Assembly: GCF_009363075.1 (NCBI RefSeq)
Contig: NZ_CP045293.1
Coordinates: 3,410,001-3,474,000, forward strand
Source: Paenibacillus guangzhouensis
GTDB taxonomy: Bacteria; Bacillota; Bacilli; Paenibacillales; Paenibacillaceae
Length of the DNA: 64,000 nt
Direction: 5' to 3'
Shown: piece after piece, positions 9,787 to 18,957 of the stretch
Numbering within the stretch: the stretch's first letter is position 1
Layout of the letters: the number at the start of each line of letters is the position of its first letter
Position numbers and translations under genes: made by a program
Notes under the pieces: model-generated
Told to the model about the DNA's origin: nothing
What the model saw: the letters and a program-made list of their open reading frames with translations, nothing else
Database searches by the model: none

Positions 9787-12036
9787 TTAGATGATCAAAT
9801 CTTGATAACGGATGAGGCAGCCAAATTCCTCTCCAGAAGCAACGTACAAACGATTTCCCACGGCTGTGTGTAAAATGCATGAAATATAATGAATACTAGC
9901 CCACTCCGAGTCAATATTCTTCAAGCTTTCCGTCTCCTTGTTGACCCGCGGTCTGCCCAGATCCCTCAACCCTTCTCGAGGTGAGAAGGCGAATACGTGC
10001 CCGGCATCTTTCGGACCTCCGTAAATACCGGCAACCCGGTCTCCCGATATCCGGATCAATCCTCTTAACTCTCCTGTGGAATACAATCTTCCATAGCAAA
10101 TCACGCTGGTTCTATCGGCTGAGAGGGTGTATAAAATACCATCGAATGTACCACATACAAGTGTTCCGTCGTCAAGCAAGGCAGATGTCGTAATCGTGGA
10201 TTTGAATGCTCTGCCTTTGATGGCTTGCGAAAGAACGTCAAGTCTCTCCACATGCCCTGTGGATACCCTGTATCTGAGAATTTCGTCACCCCAACCGGAC
10301 AAAATAATCTCATCCTCATTTAACTTGACAAGATGGCTCCAAACTTCCTGCAGACTGATATTCATAAGCTCGTCTGTTTTTGATTCAACAGGGTCGAACA
10401 CGTATAATTTACCGTCCGAATCGCTTATGAGCAGCTTATCTTCTTGGATTAGACAATGAATCCTATTTAATTTTTTGTTTTCAAGCGCGATCACCTGTAC
10501 GCAAGCTTTCTTTAACAAGTCCACTACAAGCAATCGATGATCGGAAGTCATGACGAGAATCGTATGATCATATCCATCGATACAGGAAACCGTACTACCT
10601 TCCGCATATAGCTCCTCGAATAATAAAGGCTCCGCGCATTCGAAGTTCATCTGCAGCAGATAAACGCTCTCGCTCCCCGTTATGCCATATACACTTCCAT
10701 CCGTACCTTCTTTCATATGCTTCACTTTGGCGTTCTTCCATGAAACGAATCTATGTAATGGAAAAGTACTAATTACGTCCGCTTCCATATGCAGATCATA
10801 GATTCTATCATTATTCATATGCATATTGTGCAAGGTAATCGGTTTGATCTTAGCTAATGGCGCATCTTCCCCAGGAACCTGAATCCGTTTCGTATCAATG
10901 GCTAAAATATAGGGAGAGTGTTCACCGCATACCTCTACCATATGCAGCAGCCCTCGACGATCAAAGTGCATTTCGCAAATGTAGTAGGCCTGTTTACCGG
11001 AAGGTGAAATCAATCCAAGATTTTCAGGTTCCCCTCCCCCCAGAATATCCCACCTGACCAATCGCATCAATTCCGCGTCATGATAAGATTCCAAACCGTA
11101 ATAGAGCACAAAGTTTTCGTCCGCCGCTAAACCTCCTATTGTATGAGTTAAATAAGGAGCCCTAGGCTGCTCCGGCCTTAAATGCACGAATCCATGCCTT
11201 ACCGTCTCAAGGGTCTCGGGATACAGCTCAATGACATCACCATCGATATTAGAAATAAAAAGCAGGGTATCTCTAGGCGTGTTAAGTCCGAAAATAAGCA
11301 TTCTCCTGTATTTGTTCCCAAATTCGGAGTGAAAGCTGACTTTCAAGTCTTCGATTGCATCCTTTTCGGGATCAAATCTCCATAGCTCACCCGTGTAAGC
11401 GCCACCATATATACGACCTTTGGCATCCTTAATTAGCCTGCAGGAGGCAAATTCACTGATTTTACCGTAATCTTTTACTTCGTTGGTTTCCAAATCTAGT
11501 CGGTAAAAATGTCCGCGCATGTACCCTGTGAAATAATAGTAGCGTTCATCATTACCCAGAATCCCGCCATATATGCTTTCCCTCGGAACAGGGATTCCCA
11601 ATACACGGACGTCGTTCGAATCTGGATCGACAATCATTAGGATTGACCCCGGATAGCCTTCCCAAATATCTTCATAGTGTTGTTCAAACAGCCATCTCTT
11701 ATGATTGGGAGCCGGTGCCGTATTGTGTGTAGCCATGATTAGCCTTCCGTCCGACAGAAAATCTAGCGACGTGTGAATTTTACTAGGTGGCATTTGTGCG
11801 GGATCAACGATCCATGCTTTGGCTACATCGCAAATCTCTCTTATATTCCCTGTATCCGGATAGTACTCGTACAGGAGAGCCGATACCGGGATGTCACCCT
11901 CACCGCATACGCTTACAAAGAATCGATCGTCCTTGGAGCGGCAAAAATCCCATGAGGCGTTATGGCCTTTTTCGTTCGGCAATTGCGTAAATCGGGTATG
12001 TTCATCCGGTATACCCGCCAATAAATTATGTTTCAT
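9787..12036 (-). CDS. Uncharacterised beta-propeller-like protein of the polysaccharide locus
   Basis: About 749 residues with no signal peptide or membrane segment, hence probably cytosolic. The sequence is built from recurring blade-like strands such as HFYRLDLETNEVKDYG, GELWRFDPEKDAIEDL and GKLYVFDPVESKTDEL, suggesting two seven- or eight-bladed propellers in tandem. Related propellers include SMP-30-like lactonases, lyases and WD/PQQ-type scaffolds; I cannot assign a catalytic activity. It sits between the sugar-binding lipoprotein gene and the SLH gene, 25 bases from the latter, so it is co-transcribed and probably acts on imported oligosaccharide. The ATG chosen has GGAGG ten bases upstream; an in-frame ATG nine codons earlier is possible. 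Confidence 0.65.
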   Translation of the reverse strand: MKHNLLAGIPDEHTRFTQLPNEKGHNASWDFCRSKDDRFFVSVCGEGDIPVSALLYEYYPDTGNIREICDVAKAWIVDPAQMPPSKIHTSLDFLSDGRLIMATHNTAPAPNHKRWLFEQHYEDIWEGYPGSILMIVDPDSNDVRVLGIPVPRESIYGGILGNDERYYYFTGYMRGHFYRLDLETNEVKDYGKISEFASCRLIKDAKGRIYGGAYTGELWRFDPEKDAIEDLKVSFHSEFGNKYRRMLIFGLNTPRDTLLFISNIDGDVIELYPETLETVRHGFVHLRPEQPRAPYLTHTIGGLAADENFVLYYGLESYHDAELMRLVRWDILGGGEPENLGLISPSGKQAYYICEMHFDRRGLLHMVEVCGEHSPYILAIDTKRIQVPGEDAPLAKIKPITLHNMHMNNDRIYDLHMEADVISTFPLHRFVSWKNAKVKHMKEGTDGSVYGITGSESVYLLQMNFECAEPLLFEELYAEGSTVSCIDGYDHTILVMTSDHRLLVVDLLKKACVQVIALENKKLNRIHCLIQEDKLLISDSDGKLYVFDPVESKTDELMNISLQEVWSHLVKLNEDEIILSGWGDEILRYRVSTGHVERLDVLSQAIKGRAFKSTITTSALLDDGTLVCGTFDGILYTLSADRTSVICYGRLYSTGELRGLIRISGDRVAGIYGGPKDAGHVFAFSPREGLRDLGRPRVNKETESLKNIDSEWASIHYISCILHTAVGNRLYVASGEEFGCLIRYQDLII

Positions 12037-12117
12037 TTCCTTGCAGCCTCCGATGCTCTCCAATTATGGAGGACCCGCATTGTGCGAATCCTCCCATGTT
12101 CTCACGGATATGAGCTT

Positions 12118-13665
12118 CTATTTTTTTCCTGCCCTATAAGCAGAAAATTGCTTTTGTAATTCCGAATAATACTTATCCCAGCCAGCTGCAGCCATTTCTT
12201 TTTTGGCAACTTCGATTCCTTTGTCATAGCTGATAACCCCTACCAAAATCGGTTTGATCCGCTCGTCGTATACGGAATCCAGCTTCGCTCTTTCCACTTT
12301 GACTGGTTCCATGTTGGGTGTAAAACCAAACGCCTTAGAAGGTATGGCACCGTTGTCCCATGTCTTGTTGATGGTTATGAAGCTATCTGGCACCGTCGTT
12401 TCATATCTCGGGAAATTCACGTTGAACAGCGCCCATTGATAGAAAAGCTCATCTTTATTGATCCTCTCCACTTTGTCATTTACGAGCTTGTAGTCTTTAT
12501 CCTTGATCCCATAGGCGAAGAAATCGAAATTATCCAAGTTCTTCTGCATCAGATTCAGCACCATTGCCACTCTTTCGGCATTCTTGGAGTAGGCTGGCAC
12601 CATGACAGCCGTGCTGGAGTAAGCGTTTTTAATTTTCGGCTTGTCAGGAGCGAACAAGAAGTCTTTAAGTTTGGCGTTCGGCACGTTCTTTTGCAAATTT
12701 GGCAATACCTCAACGATGTTGTTGCCCCCGCTTCTTCCCTGCATCCACATATATTTGCCAGAAGCGAACAAGTCCTGCGCAGCGGCCTTATTGGTCAAAA
12801 TGTCCTTTGCCAACAAGCCGTTCGTATAAAGCTTGTTGAAAAAATCGCTCTGCGTCTTGAATTCCGGACTATCGATGAAGGAAACTAACTTGCCTTCCGA
12901 TGCGTTCTCATCTGTCAAGAAATACTTCAGCCCCTGATCCCACGTATAGTTCTTGTCGGACAAACCTCGTAAATAAGGCTGTACGAAAGAAACCGTATTC
13001 GGCGTCGCATACATGTCTGGATGTTTTGCTTTGACAAGTGTGGCGAATGTATAGAGATCATCCATCGATTTGATTTCGCTCATGTTGACTTCTTCCAACA
13101 AATCCTGCCTAATGCTGATTGAGTAAGCGTTAGCAGATAAAGGAGCATACCCCATCGGGATCCCATAAAGCTTGTTATTGATCGTGAATTCTTCAAAATG
13201 CTGGGGTGTAAGATTCTTTTTCAAGTCCGGCATATATTTGTCAGCCAGTTCAGTCAAGTCGTAAGCTTCTTTCTTCTGTACAAGTTGGTTCAACCAGGTT
13301 GGATCTGTAAATGTGAAATCGAAATCTTGACCGGCGGCGAGCATCAATTCAATTTGTTGACCGGAGCCGTATGCCGACCATGGCATATACTGAACGGTCA
13401 ATTCCGTGTTCAATTCGTCCTTCAGTTTTTTATTGACATCCGTCATAAAATCTTTCATCCGTGGAGATTCATCACCAAGCGCGACCATTTTAATTTTTTT
13501 AAATTCTGCCGGTCTGCCAGTACCGGAATCTGACGGTTTTGTCGATGATTGCGCTGATACACTCGGATTGCTGCTCGTGGGCGTATCCTTATTTGTCGTG
13601 CTACAGCCGACTGTAAGTAAAGTTAATACGGCAAGAGATAGTGAAGCGACAGCTATCTTTTTCAT
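12118..13665 (-). CDS. Sugar ABC transporter substrate-binding lipoprotein (LipO-like)
   Basis: Extracellular solute-binding lipoprotein of 515 residues. The signal peptide ends in a lipobox, LLTVGCS, whose Cys would be lipidated; a Ser/Thr-rich linker follows to about residue 50. The body resembles family 1 solute-binding proteins with a DUF3502-type C-terminus, a class common in Paenibacillus. Good AAAGGAGG lies ten bases before the ATG. Two permease genes lie directly upstream in the same orientation and no ATPase gene is present, which is usual because such importers share an MsmX-type ATPase encoded elsewhere. Ligand is probably an oligosaccharide related to the substrate of the SLH protein. 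Confidence 0.85.
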   Translation of the reverse strand: MKKIAVASLSLAVLTLLTVGCSTTNKDTPTSSNPSVSAQSSTKPSDSGTGRPAEFKKIKMVALGDESPRMKDFMTDVNKKLKDELNTELTVQYMPWSAYGSGQQIELMLAAGQDFDFTFTDPTWLNQLVQKKEAYDLTELADKYMPDLKKNLTPQHFEEFTINNKLYGIPMGYAPLSANAYSISIRQDLLEEVNMSEIKSMDDLYTFATLVKAKHPDMYATPNTVSFVQPYLRGLSDKNYTWDQGLKYFLTDENASEGKLVSFIDSPEFKTQSDFFNKLYTNGLLAKDILTNKAAAQDLFASGKYMWMQGRSGGNNIVEVLPNLQKNVPNAKLKDFLFAPDKPKIKNAYSSTAVMVPAYSKNAERVAMVLNLMQKNLDNFDFFAYGIKDKDYKLVNDKVERINKDELFYQWALFNVNFPRYETTVPDSFITINKTWDNGAIPSKAFGFTPNMEPVKVERAKLDSVYDERIKPILVGVISYDKGIEVAKKEMAAAGWDKYYSELQKQFSAYRAGKK

Positions 13666-13802
13666 AAACGGTTGGCCTCCTTTTATTATCTTTCTAAATA
13701 AAAAACAAGTTGATATGTTAACATCGCAACTTTCGCATTGAATGGCGAGCTAAGGAATTCTCCGTCCTCCTTTGTCATGGGGGTCAATTTTACCGTAGCC
13801 AG

Positions 13803-14687
13803 CTAGCCTTTCACAGCCCCTATCACTACACCTTTGACGAAAAACCGCTGCAGGAATGGATAAACGAGAATAATTGGACCCACTGTTATGCATGTCAAAG
13901 CCATTTTCGTCGTCTGCAGGGGAACCTTGATTGCACTTGCCATGGCAGTGCCTTGATTGTTGCTAAGAAAATCGATATTAGACAGAACTGTGTATAAATA
14001 GAACTGAAGGGGATACAATTGTTGATTTGTCATGAACATCATTGCCAGGTAGAAGTCATTCCAGAAGGAAAGGGCATAGAACAAAGCAATCGTAACCATA
14101 CCGACCCTTGCCACCGGGATGTAAATATGAAATAAGATACTGATATGCCCAGCTCCGTCAATTTTGGCCGCTTCGGCAATTTCAGGAGGCACGGTACTGA
14201 AAAAATTACGTAGTAGAAATACATAGAACAGATTCATGAGCGCTGGAACGAATAGAGCGAAAAGGCTGTTCGTCAGATGATAATATTTGGTTAGCAGAAT
14301 GTACCAAGGCAAGATTCCGGCATTAAACACCAGAGGAATATAGGCAAGCACATTAAGCACATTTCTGTGTTTGAAGCCTCTCACCGAGGCCGCATAGGCA
14401 TAGGTCGTCGTGACCACCATACAGGCGGCCGTCCCGACCACCGTGACGAATATCGTCACCAGATAGCCTGACATCACTTTATCGCCAAGTGAGGTGAAGA
14501 TGTATTTATAAGCATCCAAGCTAAAGTGCTTGGGTAGAATCGCATATCCTTCCGCTACCACCTGCTTTTCGTCGGTAAATGACACACCAAGTACGATCAA
14601 CAGTGGGTAGATGAAAAAGGCAGCAAACAGCACGATAATCATATACATGAATGCAACAGAAATCTTGTCAGACAGATTTGCTTTCAA
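13803..14687 (-). CDS. Sugar ABC transporter permease (YtcP-like)
   Basis: Inner-membrane permease of 294 residues with six predicted membrane spans and the MalG-type EAA loop, visible as EIAEAAKIDGAGHISILFHI. It carries the usual C-terminal ...RFFVKGVVIGAVKG of carbohydrate permeases. The start is TTG, decided by GGAGG ten bases upstream. It follows its partner permease by 14 bases, so both would be expressed together and form the heterodimeric channel for the LipO-like binding protein. Confidence 0.9.
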   Translation of the reverse strand: MKANLSDKISVAFMYMIIVLFAAFFIYPLLIVLGVSFTDEKQVVAEGYAILPKHFSLDAYKYIFTSLGDKVMSGYLVTIFVTVVGTAACMVVTTTYAYAASVRGFKHRNVLNVLAYIPLVFNAGILPWYILLTKYYHLTNSLFALFVPALMNLFYVFLLRNFFSTVPPEIAEAAKIDGAGHISILFHIYIPVARVGMVTIALFYALSFWNDFYLAMMFMTNQQLYPLQFYLYTVLSNIDFLSNNQGTAMASAIKVPLQTTKMALTCITVGPIILVYPFLQRFFVKGVVIGAVKG

Positions 14688-14701
14688 TGTAACGCCACCT
14701 C

Positions 14702-15667
14702 CTAGAAAATTTTATAGTCTTTATCGAATCTTCCTGCCACATAATTGAAAACGATTACAAGCACAAAACCGAAAATAGATTGGTACAGCCCTACGGCAGA
14801 CGCCATCGCAAACTCACCGTTCTTGATAACTGACCGGTAAACGAACGTATCGATAATGTCGGTCGTCGAGAATAAAACCGGATTCAGATTCGTTAACCCA
14901 AGCATCATCGTTAGATCGCCGTAAAAGATTCTTCCTACCGCGAGCAGTGTCAGGATGATGATCGTTGGGCGAAGAAGCGGTAGTGAAATGCGGACCATTT
15001 GCTGCACACGGGTAGCGCCTTCAACAATGGCAGATTCATAATAGGAAGGATCAATGTTCCGCAAAACGGCATAAAAGATAATTGCATTATAGCCTGAAAA
15101 CTTCCATATGCTGCTAATTGTCAGAATCACTGGCCAGTACTTCGGCTCCGAAAAGAAGTCGATCTTGGCAAACCCGAGCCATTGAAGCAGCTGTTCGACT
15201 GTTCCTTTGTCGTAATCGATGAGTGTAAGCAGCAAGCCGCCGGCCACCGCCCACGAGATAAAGTAAGGGAAGAAAGAAACCGATTGTGCCACCTTCAAAA
15301 ACGTTTTCCCCTTGATTTCATTAAATAGCAAGGCCAGAATAAGTGAGATCGCTGTGCCAAATACGATGTAACAGCTGTTCAGCAGAACCGTGTTTTGCGT
15401 TGCTCTCCACGCTTTATCGAAGCTGCTGAAAAAAAAACGAAAGTTTTCGAAGCCCACCCAAGGGCTGCCGAATATCCCGTCCATGAAATTGTAATTTTTG
15501 AAGACGACCACGAGCCCCGCCATCGGCAAATAACAAAACATAAGCAAGTACATCAGGCCAGGTATCGCCAGTATATACAAGAGGCCATTCCCACCTATTT
15601 TGTTTCTTGCTTTACCCAATGCAGGTGCTTGATTCATTTTGGGCTGACTTCCTGTTTGCGAATGCAT
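14702..15667 (-). CDS. Sugar ABC transporter permease (LplB-like)
   Basis: First gene of the leftward polysaccharide operon: a 321-residue MalF-type permease with about six membrane spans (first near residues 28-50, ILAIPGLMYLLMFCYLPM) and an EAA loop YYESAIVEGATRVQQM. It ends in NYVAGRFDKDYKIF, typical of LplB relatives. AGGGGGAAG sits just before the ATG. With the next permease it forms the membrane part of an ABC importer whose ATPase is not encoded here. It diverges from the AraC-type regulator, which is likely to control it. Confidence 0.9.
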   Translation of the reverse strand: MHSQTGSQPKMNQAPALGKARNKIGGNGLLYILAIPGLMYLLMFCYLPMAGLVVVFKNYNFMDGIFGSPWVGFENFRFFFSSFDKAWRATQNTVLLNSCYIVFGTAISLILALLFNEIKGKTFLKVAQSVSFFPYFISWAVAGGLLLTLIDYDKGTVEQLLQWLGFAKIDFFSEPKYWPVILTISSIWKFSGYNAIIFYAVLRNIDPSYYESAIVEGATRVQQMVRISLPLLRPTIIILTLLAVGRIFYGDLTMMLGLTNLNPVLFSTTDIIDTFVYRSVIKNGEFAMASAVGLYQSIFGFVLVIVFNYVAGRFDKDYKIF

Positions 15668-15895
15668 CGTCCACTTCCCCCTAGGTTAATATTCGAATAT
15701 CATTGCTAGCCCCTTCAACCTACACGTCCTGCTTCTTTTTGACAATATCACTTTTTTATAATGCTTATAATTTTTTGACATTCACAGCTAATAATTATTT
15801 GACATCCTATAGAAGTCGCTGCAGCTACTTTTCGGACGCCTTCGATCTCTTGTATACTGATTGTCAGAGCGATATGTCGGGCAAAGGAGACCATT
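15668..15895. promoter_or_regulatory. Divergent control region of the polysaccharide locus
   Basis: AT-rich region between the permease operon and the AraC-type regulator. The heptamer TTTGACA occurs three times in direct orientation at 15738, 15774 and 15798. Each contains a -35-like TTGACA but only poorly spaced -10 hexamers follow, so they may be regulator half-sites instead. A TATACT at 15853-15858 could be the -10 of the regulator. AAAGGAGA precedes the regulator ATG. Confidence 0.4.
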
Positions 15896-18202
15896 ATGAT
15901 CAGAAGCTATATTCCTACGGTCAAAGGGAACATCGTATTGATAAAGTTGTTTTTAAGTATTCTGAGCATTTCCACTTTTGCAGTCATTCTGATTGCTATA
16001 TCCATTTTCTACTTATTTCAAAACAAGACGATTGAGGATCTGAATGTCGCAGATAACCTCGCCCTAACGAATATCCAGACACTATTGCATAATTACATCG
16101 ACACGACCGAAAAAACGATCATCAGTACCTATCAAAACCCCTCCGTCAAGAAGCTCATTTACGAAAACAACACCGAATGGAACGATACGATGATCGCTAC
16201 GGTCAATAATACGCTGGGTACGCTTTCCGCTTATTCGTTTATTAATTCGCTCTACCTGTTCGGAGAAGGCAATATTTTATTCAAGGCATCCAACTCAGGA
16301 ATCCCGGAGGAGGAGGAAGGACGCATAACGAGAATGCTATGGACGGAAACCCCGGGGAAACCGATCCCCTGGACGTTCAAGCGAATGTCGGGAGACGCCC
16401 TGCATATCATATCCATCTTTATAGGTGAAAGATCGACAGGTAATCAAGGATATGACAGCGCTGTCATGATGAATGTCAGTATGGATATGATCCATCAAGC
16501 CATCTTTCCTGCAGCCTTATCCAAAGGCCAGGAAATTTACGTAGTCGATAAGAACGGAACTGTTCTTCTCCATAATGACATGGATCATTTCAATGCCGAC
16601 GTTTCTCAAAAGCCATATATCACAAAAATGATGAAGGACAACAAGGATTCCGGTCATTTTACGACAACCGTCAACGACCGCAAATACAATTTGGGCTACA
16701 TTCGTTCGCCGGAAGGCGATTATTATGTCGTCCACATGATGGAATATGAATTAAGCGTTCAGAAGCTGACTGGAGCGAGGAATACGATCCTCCTAATCGG
16801 TTTTCTCGTACTGTTGCTGGTTCTCCTGACATCGCTCTATATTTCCTATCGCATCTACTATCCCATTCATACGATTTTCAACCGAATTAGAGGGTTGTTC
16901 GGCGATATCCCACAAGTTTCTTCCAATCGTAACGAGCTCCAGGCCATGTCTAATGCCACAGCGAAAATCATCGAGAGGATGAACAGCTATGACAAGCAAG
17001 TGGAAAACAAGGCGGCGATGGAGATGTTCAATCTATCCCGAACAAGCATGAAAGGCGAAGAGATCGAAGATATTCTCAGAAGAATGAATATTTTAGCACA
17101 AATGGGCACAGGAGCCCCTCATGCCGTCATCGTTCTGAGAATAGGCAACCATCGACAATTCGAAGAAAACAACACCATACAAGCCATCGATTTTCAGCTT
17201 CATTCAATCGGCAATATCGTTTCGGAGTACATACAAAGCTGCGCTAGCTGCCATGTCTATGTCATTAATACCGAACATGCCGTACTTCTCGTTACGGGAG
17301 CCAAATTCGGCGAAATAGACTTGAATGCACTCCTTGAAGATGCTTCCCAAGCCGTTTATAACATACTCGGACTTGATATCACGATCGGAGTAAGCCCAAT
17401 AACCCACCAGTCAACCGATCTTCCTGCACTTTACAAAGAAGCATACAGACTCACAAACTACCGTTTGCTGTTCGGAAAAAGGACCGTCATTTACGCTCGC
17501 ATGGCGAATAAGGAGATCACAAACGAATCGCTGTCCCATTTATATATGACGGTAACCGAAGCTCTAAAGAGAACCTCGCTTCCTGATTACCTAGAGGCGC
17601 TGGATCGTTTATTCGCAGCCTGCAGCCTTTTGCGTTATGAAACGATTATCAGCCTACTGTCGCAGTTAGCCGTCGACATCGCCAAAATCCCCCAAGGCAT
17701 TGGAGCCAAAAGCGCTGCCGATAACAATCCCGATTATTACGAGCTCTATGTCAAATTCGAAAAATTTGAGGATTTCTCTGCTTTTACCGATGCCTTTACG
17801 GTGCTGTATGAAGAGATATCCACCGTACTTGCCAATCTCAATAATACGAATATGCGAGACATCGCATCAAAAGCGATCGATTATATTACAAGCAACTATC
17901 ATAATCAGGATATGACGGCTAACCTTATGGCGGAAAAGCTGAATATTACCCCATCTTACTTTAGCAAGATATTTAAAGAGTGTACCCGTACGACCTTTCC
18001 GGACTACGTTGCCAGCCTCCGGCTCGAAAAAGCCCGGGAACTGCTTCTTCAGGACTACAGTCAGGAAATCGTCGATATATCTGCCAAGGTGGGCTACACG
18101 AATGCTTCCTATTTTACGGCAGCTTTCAAGAAAAAGTACGGTATTACGCCTTCGAAGTACAGGGTGAACGTTCTCTATGATAGAGAAATAAATTCTAATT
18201 AG
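15896..18202 (+). CDS. Membrane-bound AraC-family transcriptional regulator
   Basis: 768-residue one-component sensor-regulator. A membrane helix at about residues 12-40 is followed by an extracellular Cache-like region to about 295, a second helix (about 297-322, ILLIGFLVLLLVLLTSLYIS), a cytoplasmic linker, and a C-terminal AraC domain of two helix-turn-helix motifs (about 660-760) including MTANLMAEKLNITPSYFSKI and SAKVGYTNASYFTAAFKKKYG. This architecture is typical of Paenibacillus regulators lying beside sugar ABC transporters. The ATG is preceded by AAAGGAGA. It probably senses sugar or ligand-loaded binding protein outside and switches on the divergent operon. Confidence 0.87.
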   Translation: MIRSYIPTVKGNIVLIKLFLSILSISTFAVILIAISIFYLFQNKTIEDLNVADNLALTNIQTLLHNYIDTTEKTIISTYQNPSVKKLIYENNTEWNDTMIATVNNTLGTLSAYSFINSLYLFGEGNILFKASNSGIPEEEEGRITRMLWTETPGKPIPWTFKRMSGDALHIISIFIGERSTGNQGYDSAVMMNVSMDMIHQAIFPAALSKGQEIYVVDKNGTVLLHNDMDHFNADVSQKPYITKMMKDNKDSGHFTTTVNDRKYNLGYIRSPEGDYYVVHMMEYELSVQKLTGARNTILLIGFLVLLLVLLTSLYISYRIYYPIHTIFNRIRGLFGDIPQVSSNRNELQAMSNATAKIIERMNSYDKQVENKAAMEMFNLSRTSMKGEEIEDILRRMNILAQMGTGAPHAVIVLRIGNHRQFEENNTIQAIDFQLHSIGNIVSEYIQSCASCHVYVINTEHAVLLVTGAKFGEIDLNALLEDASQAVYNILGLDITIGVSPITHQSTDLPALYKEAYRLTNYRLLFGKRTVIYARMANKEITNESLSHLYMTVTEALKRTSLPDYLEALDRLFAACSLLRYETIISLLSQLAVDIAKIPQGIGAKSAADNNPDYYELYVKFEKFEDFSAFTDAFTVLYEEISTVLANLNNTNMRDIASKAIDYITSNYHNQDMTANLMAEKLNITPSYFSKIFKECTRTTFPDYVASLRLEKARELLLQDYSQEIVDISAKVGYTNASYFTAAFKKKYGITPSKYRVNVLYDREINSN

Positions 18203-18439
18203 ACAATTAATATTCAATTGCTCGGCGATTACAATACTCCGTTCAATCGTGCAAAGCTCTAATTCATGATAAACTGATTGGAATGAAGTCATGGGAATGG
18301 GGCATTGAAACGTAATTAGATTTTAAGTGGAAGCGGTACGAATCGGAGGTTATCTTGCTACGGTTAGTGATTTAGTAGAGATGATGGAAGAATCCCCCCA
18401 TTCACCCCATTATATCATCCTGCCCGTTAGCCTAAACAA

Positions 18440-18467
18440 AAGCTGCCGGTCTTTTGCCGGCAGCCTT
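18440..18467 (-). terminator. Hairpin downstream of the decayed gene
   Basis: GCTGCCGG pairs perfectly with CCGGCAGC over a 7-base loop; the reverse strand continues TTTTGTTT. It lies about 50 bases beyond the stop of the decayed leftward frame and may have been its terminator; it may also stop transcripts from the regulator. Confidence 0.55.
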
Positions 18468-18516
18468 AATGGTGATTTTTGAGCTATCGTGTTCCTATAA
18501 ATTGAAAACGTCGGGA

Positions 18517-18696
18517 CTAAAATCCATTATCAGTTTGATTATTATTTAGTTCCTGCAACCAAATTTCTATTGTATCTCTTATTTCAAATCTGTCTTTGGA
18601 TCGCTTTAATTTATATACTTTCCAGTTTTCATCGACCAGAACTAATTTATATTCGCCATTTAATCTACTGTCTGGATAACAGTATCCGTGAAATGA
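18517..18696 (-). pseudogene. C-terminal remnant of an unidentified protein
   Basis: A leftward frame of 59 residues with protein-like composition, including GYCYPDSRLNGEYKLVLVD and RFEIRDTIEIWLQEL, ends at a TAG. It is cut at its N-terminus by an in-frame TAA and has no ATG, GTG or TTG with a ribosome site at the break. A hairpin with T-rich tail follows about 50 bases downstream, as expected for a former gene. I do not recognise the family. It could be chance, but the stretch of charged and hydrophobic alternation looks real. Confidence 0.4.
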
Positions 18697-18896
18697 TTAA
18701 GCTATCCTACCTTTTAGTTAAGTAACAGTTTACATAGGTACATTTTATCTTTTTATAATATAAAAATCCTAAAAGAACCGGCGGTAGAGTTCTCGTCGGC
18801 GTTCCCCACGCAGCTGGGCATAAATTTGAGTGGTTGATGCTTTTTCATAAGGCTTTAAACGGATTAATAAGGGTTGTATGATTACTTTCACCTCAT

Positions 18897-18943
18897 ATAA
18901 AAAAAAGAGTGAAGCACTTTATTATATTAAGCACTCCACTCTT
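18897..18943 (-). terminator. Terminator of nrdJ
   Basis: On the reverse strand AAGAGTGGAGTGCTT pairs with AAGTGCTTCACTCTT allowing G-U pairs, followed by eight T. It begins about 15 bases after the nrdJ stop. Confidence 0.8.
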
Positions 18944-18957
18944 GTCTTCATATAAAG

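Larger units (their letters stand above)
18203..18957. other. Gene-poor stretch with a decayed gene
   Basis: About 750 bases downstream of the AraC-type regulator and of nrdJ. It contains a strong hairpin at 18440-18467, a truncated leftward reading frame at 18517-18696 and the nrdJ terminator. The rest, including 18780-18890, holds no reading frame I can support. Confidence 0.5.
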
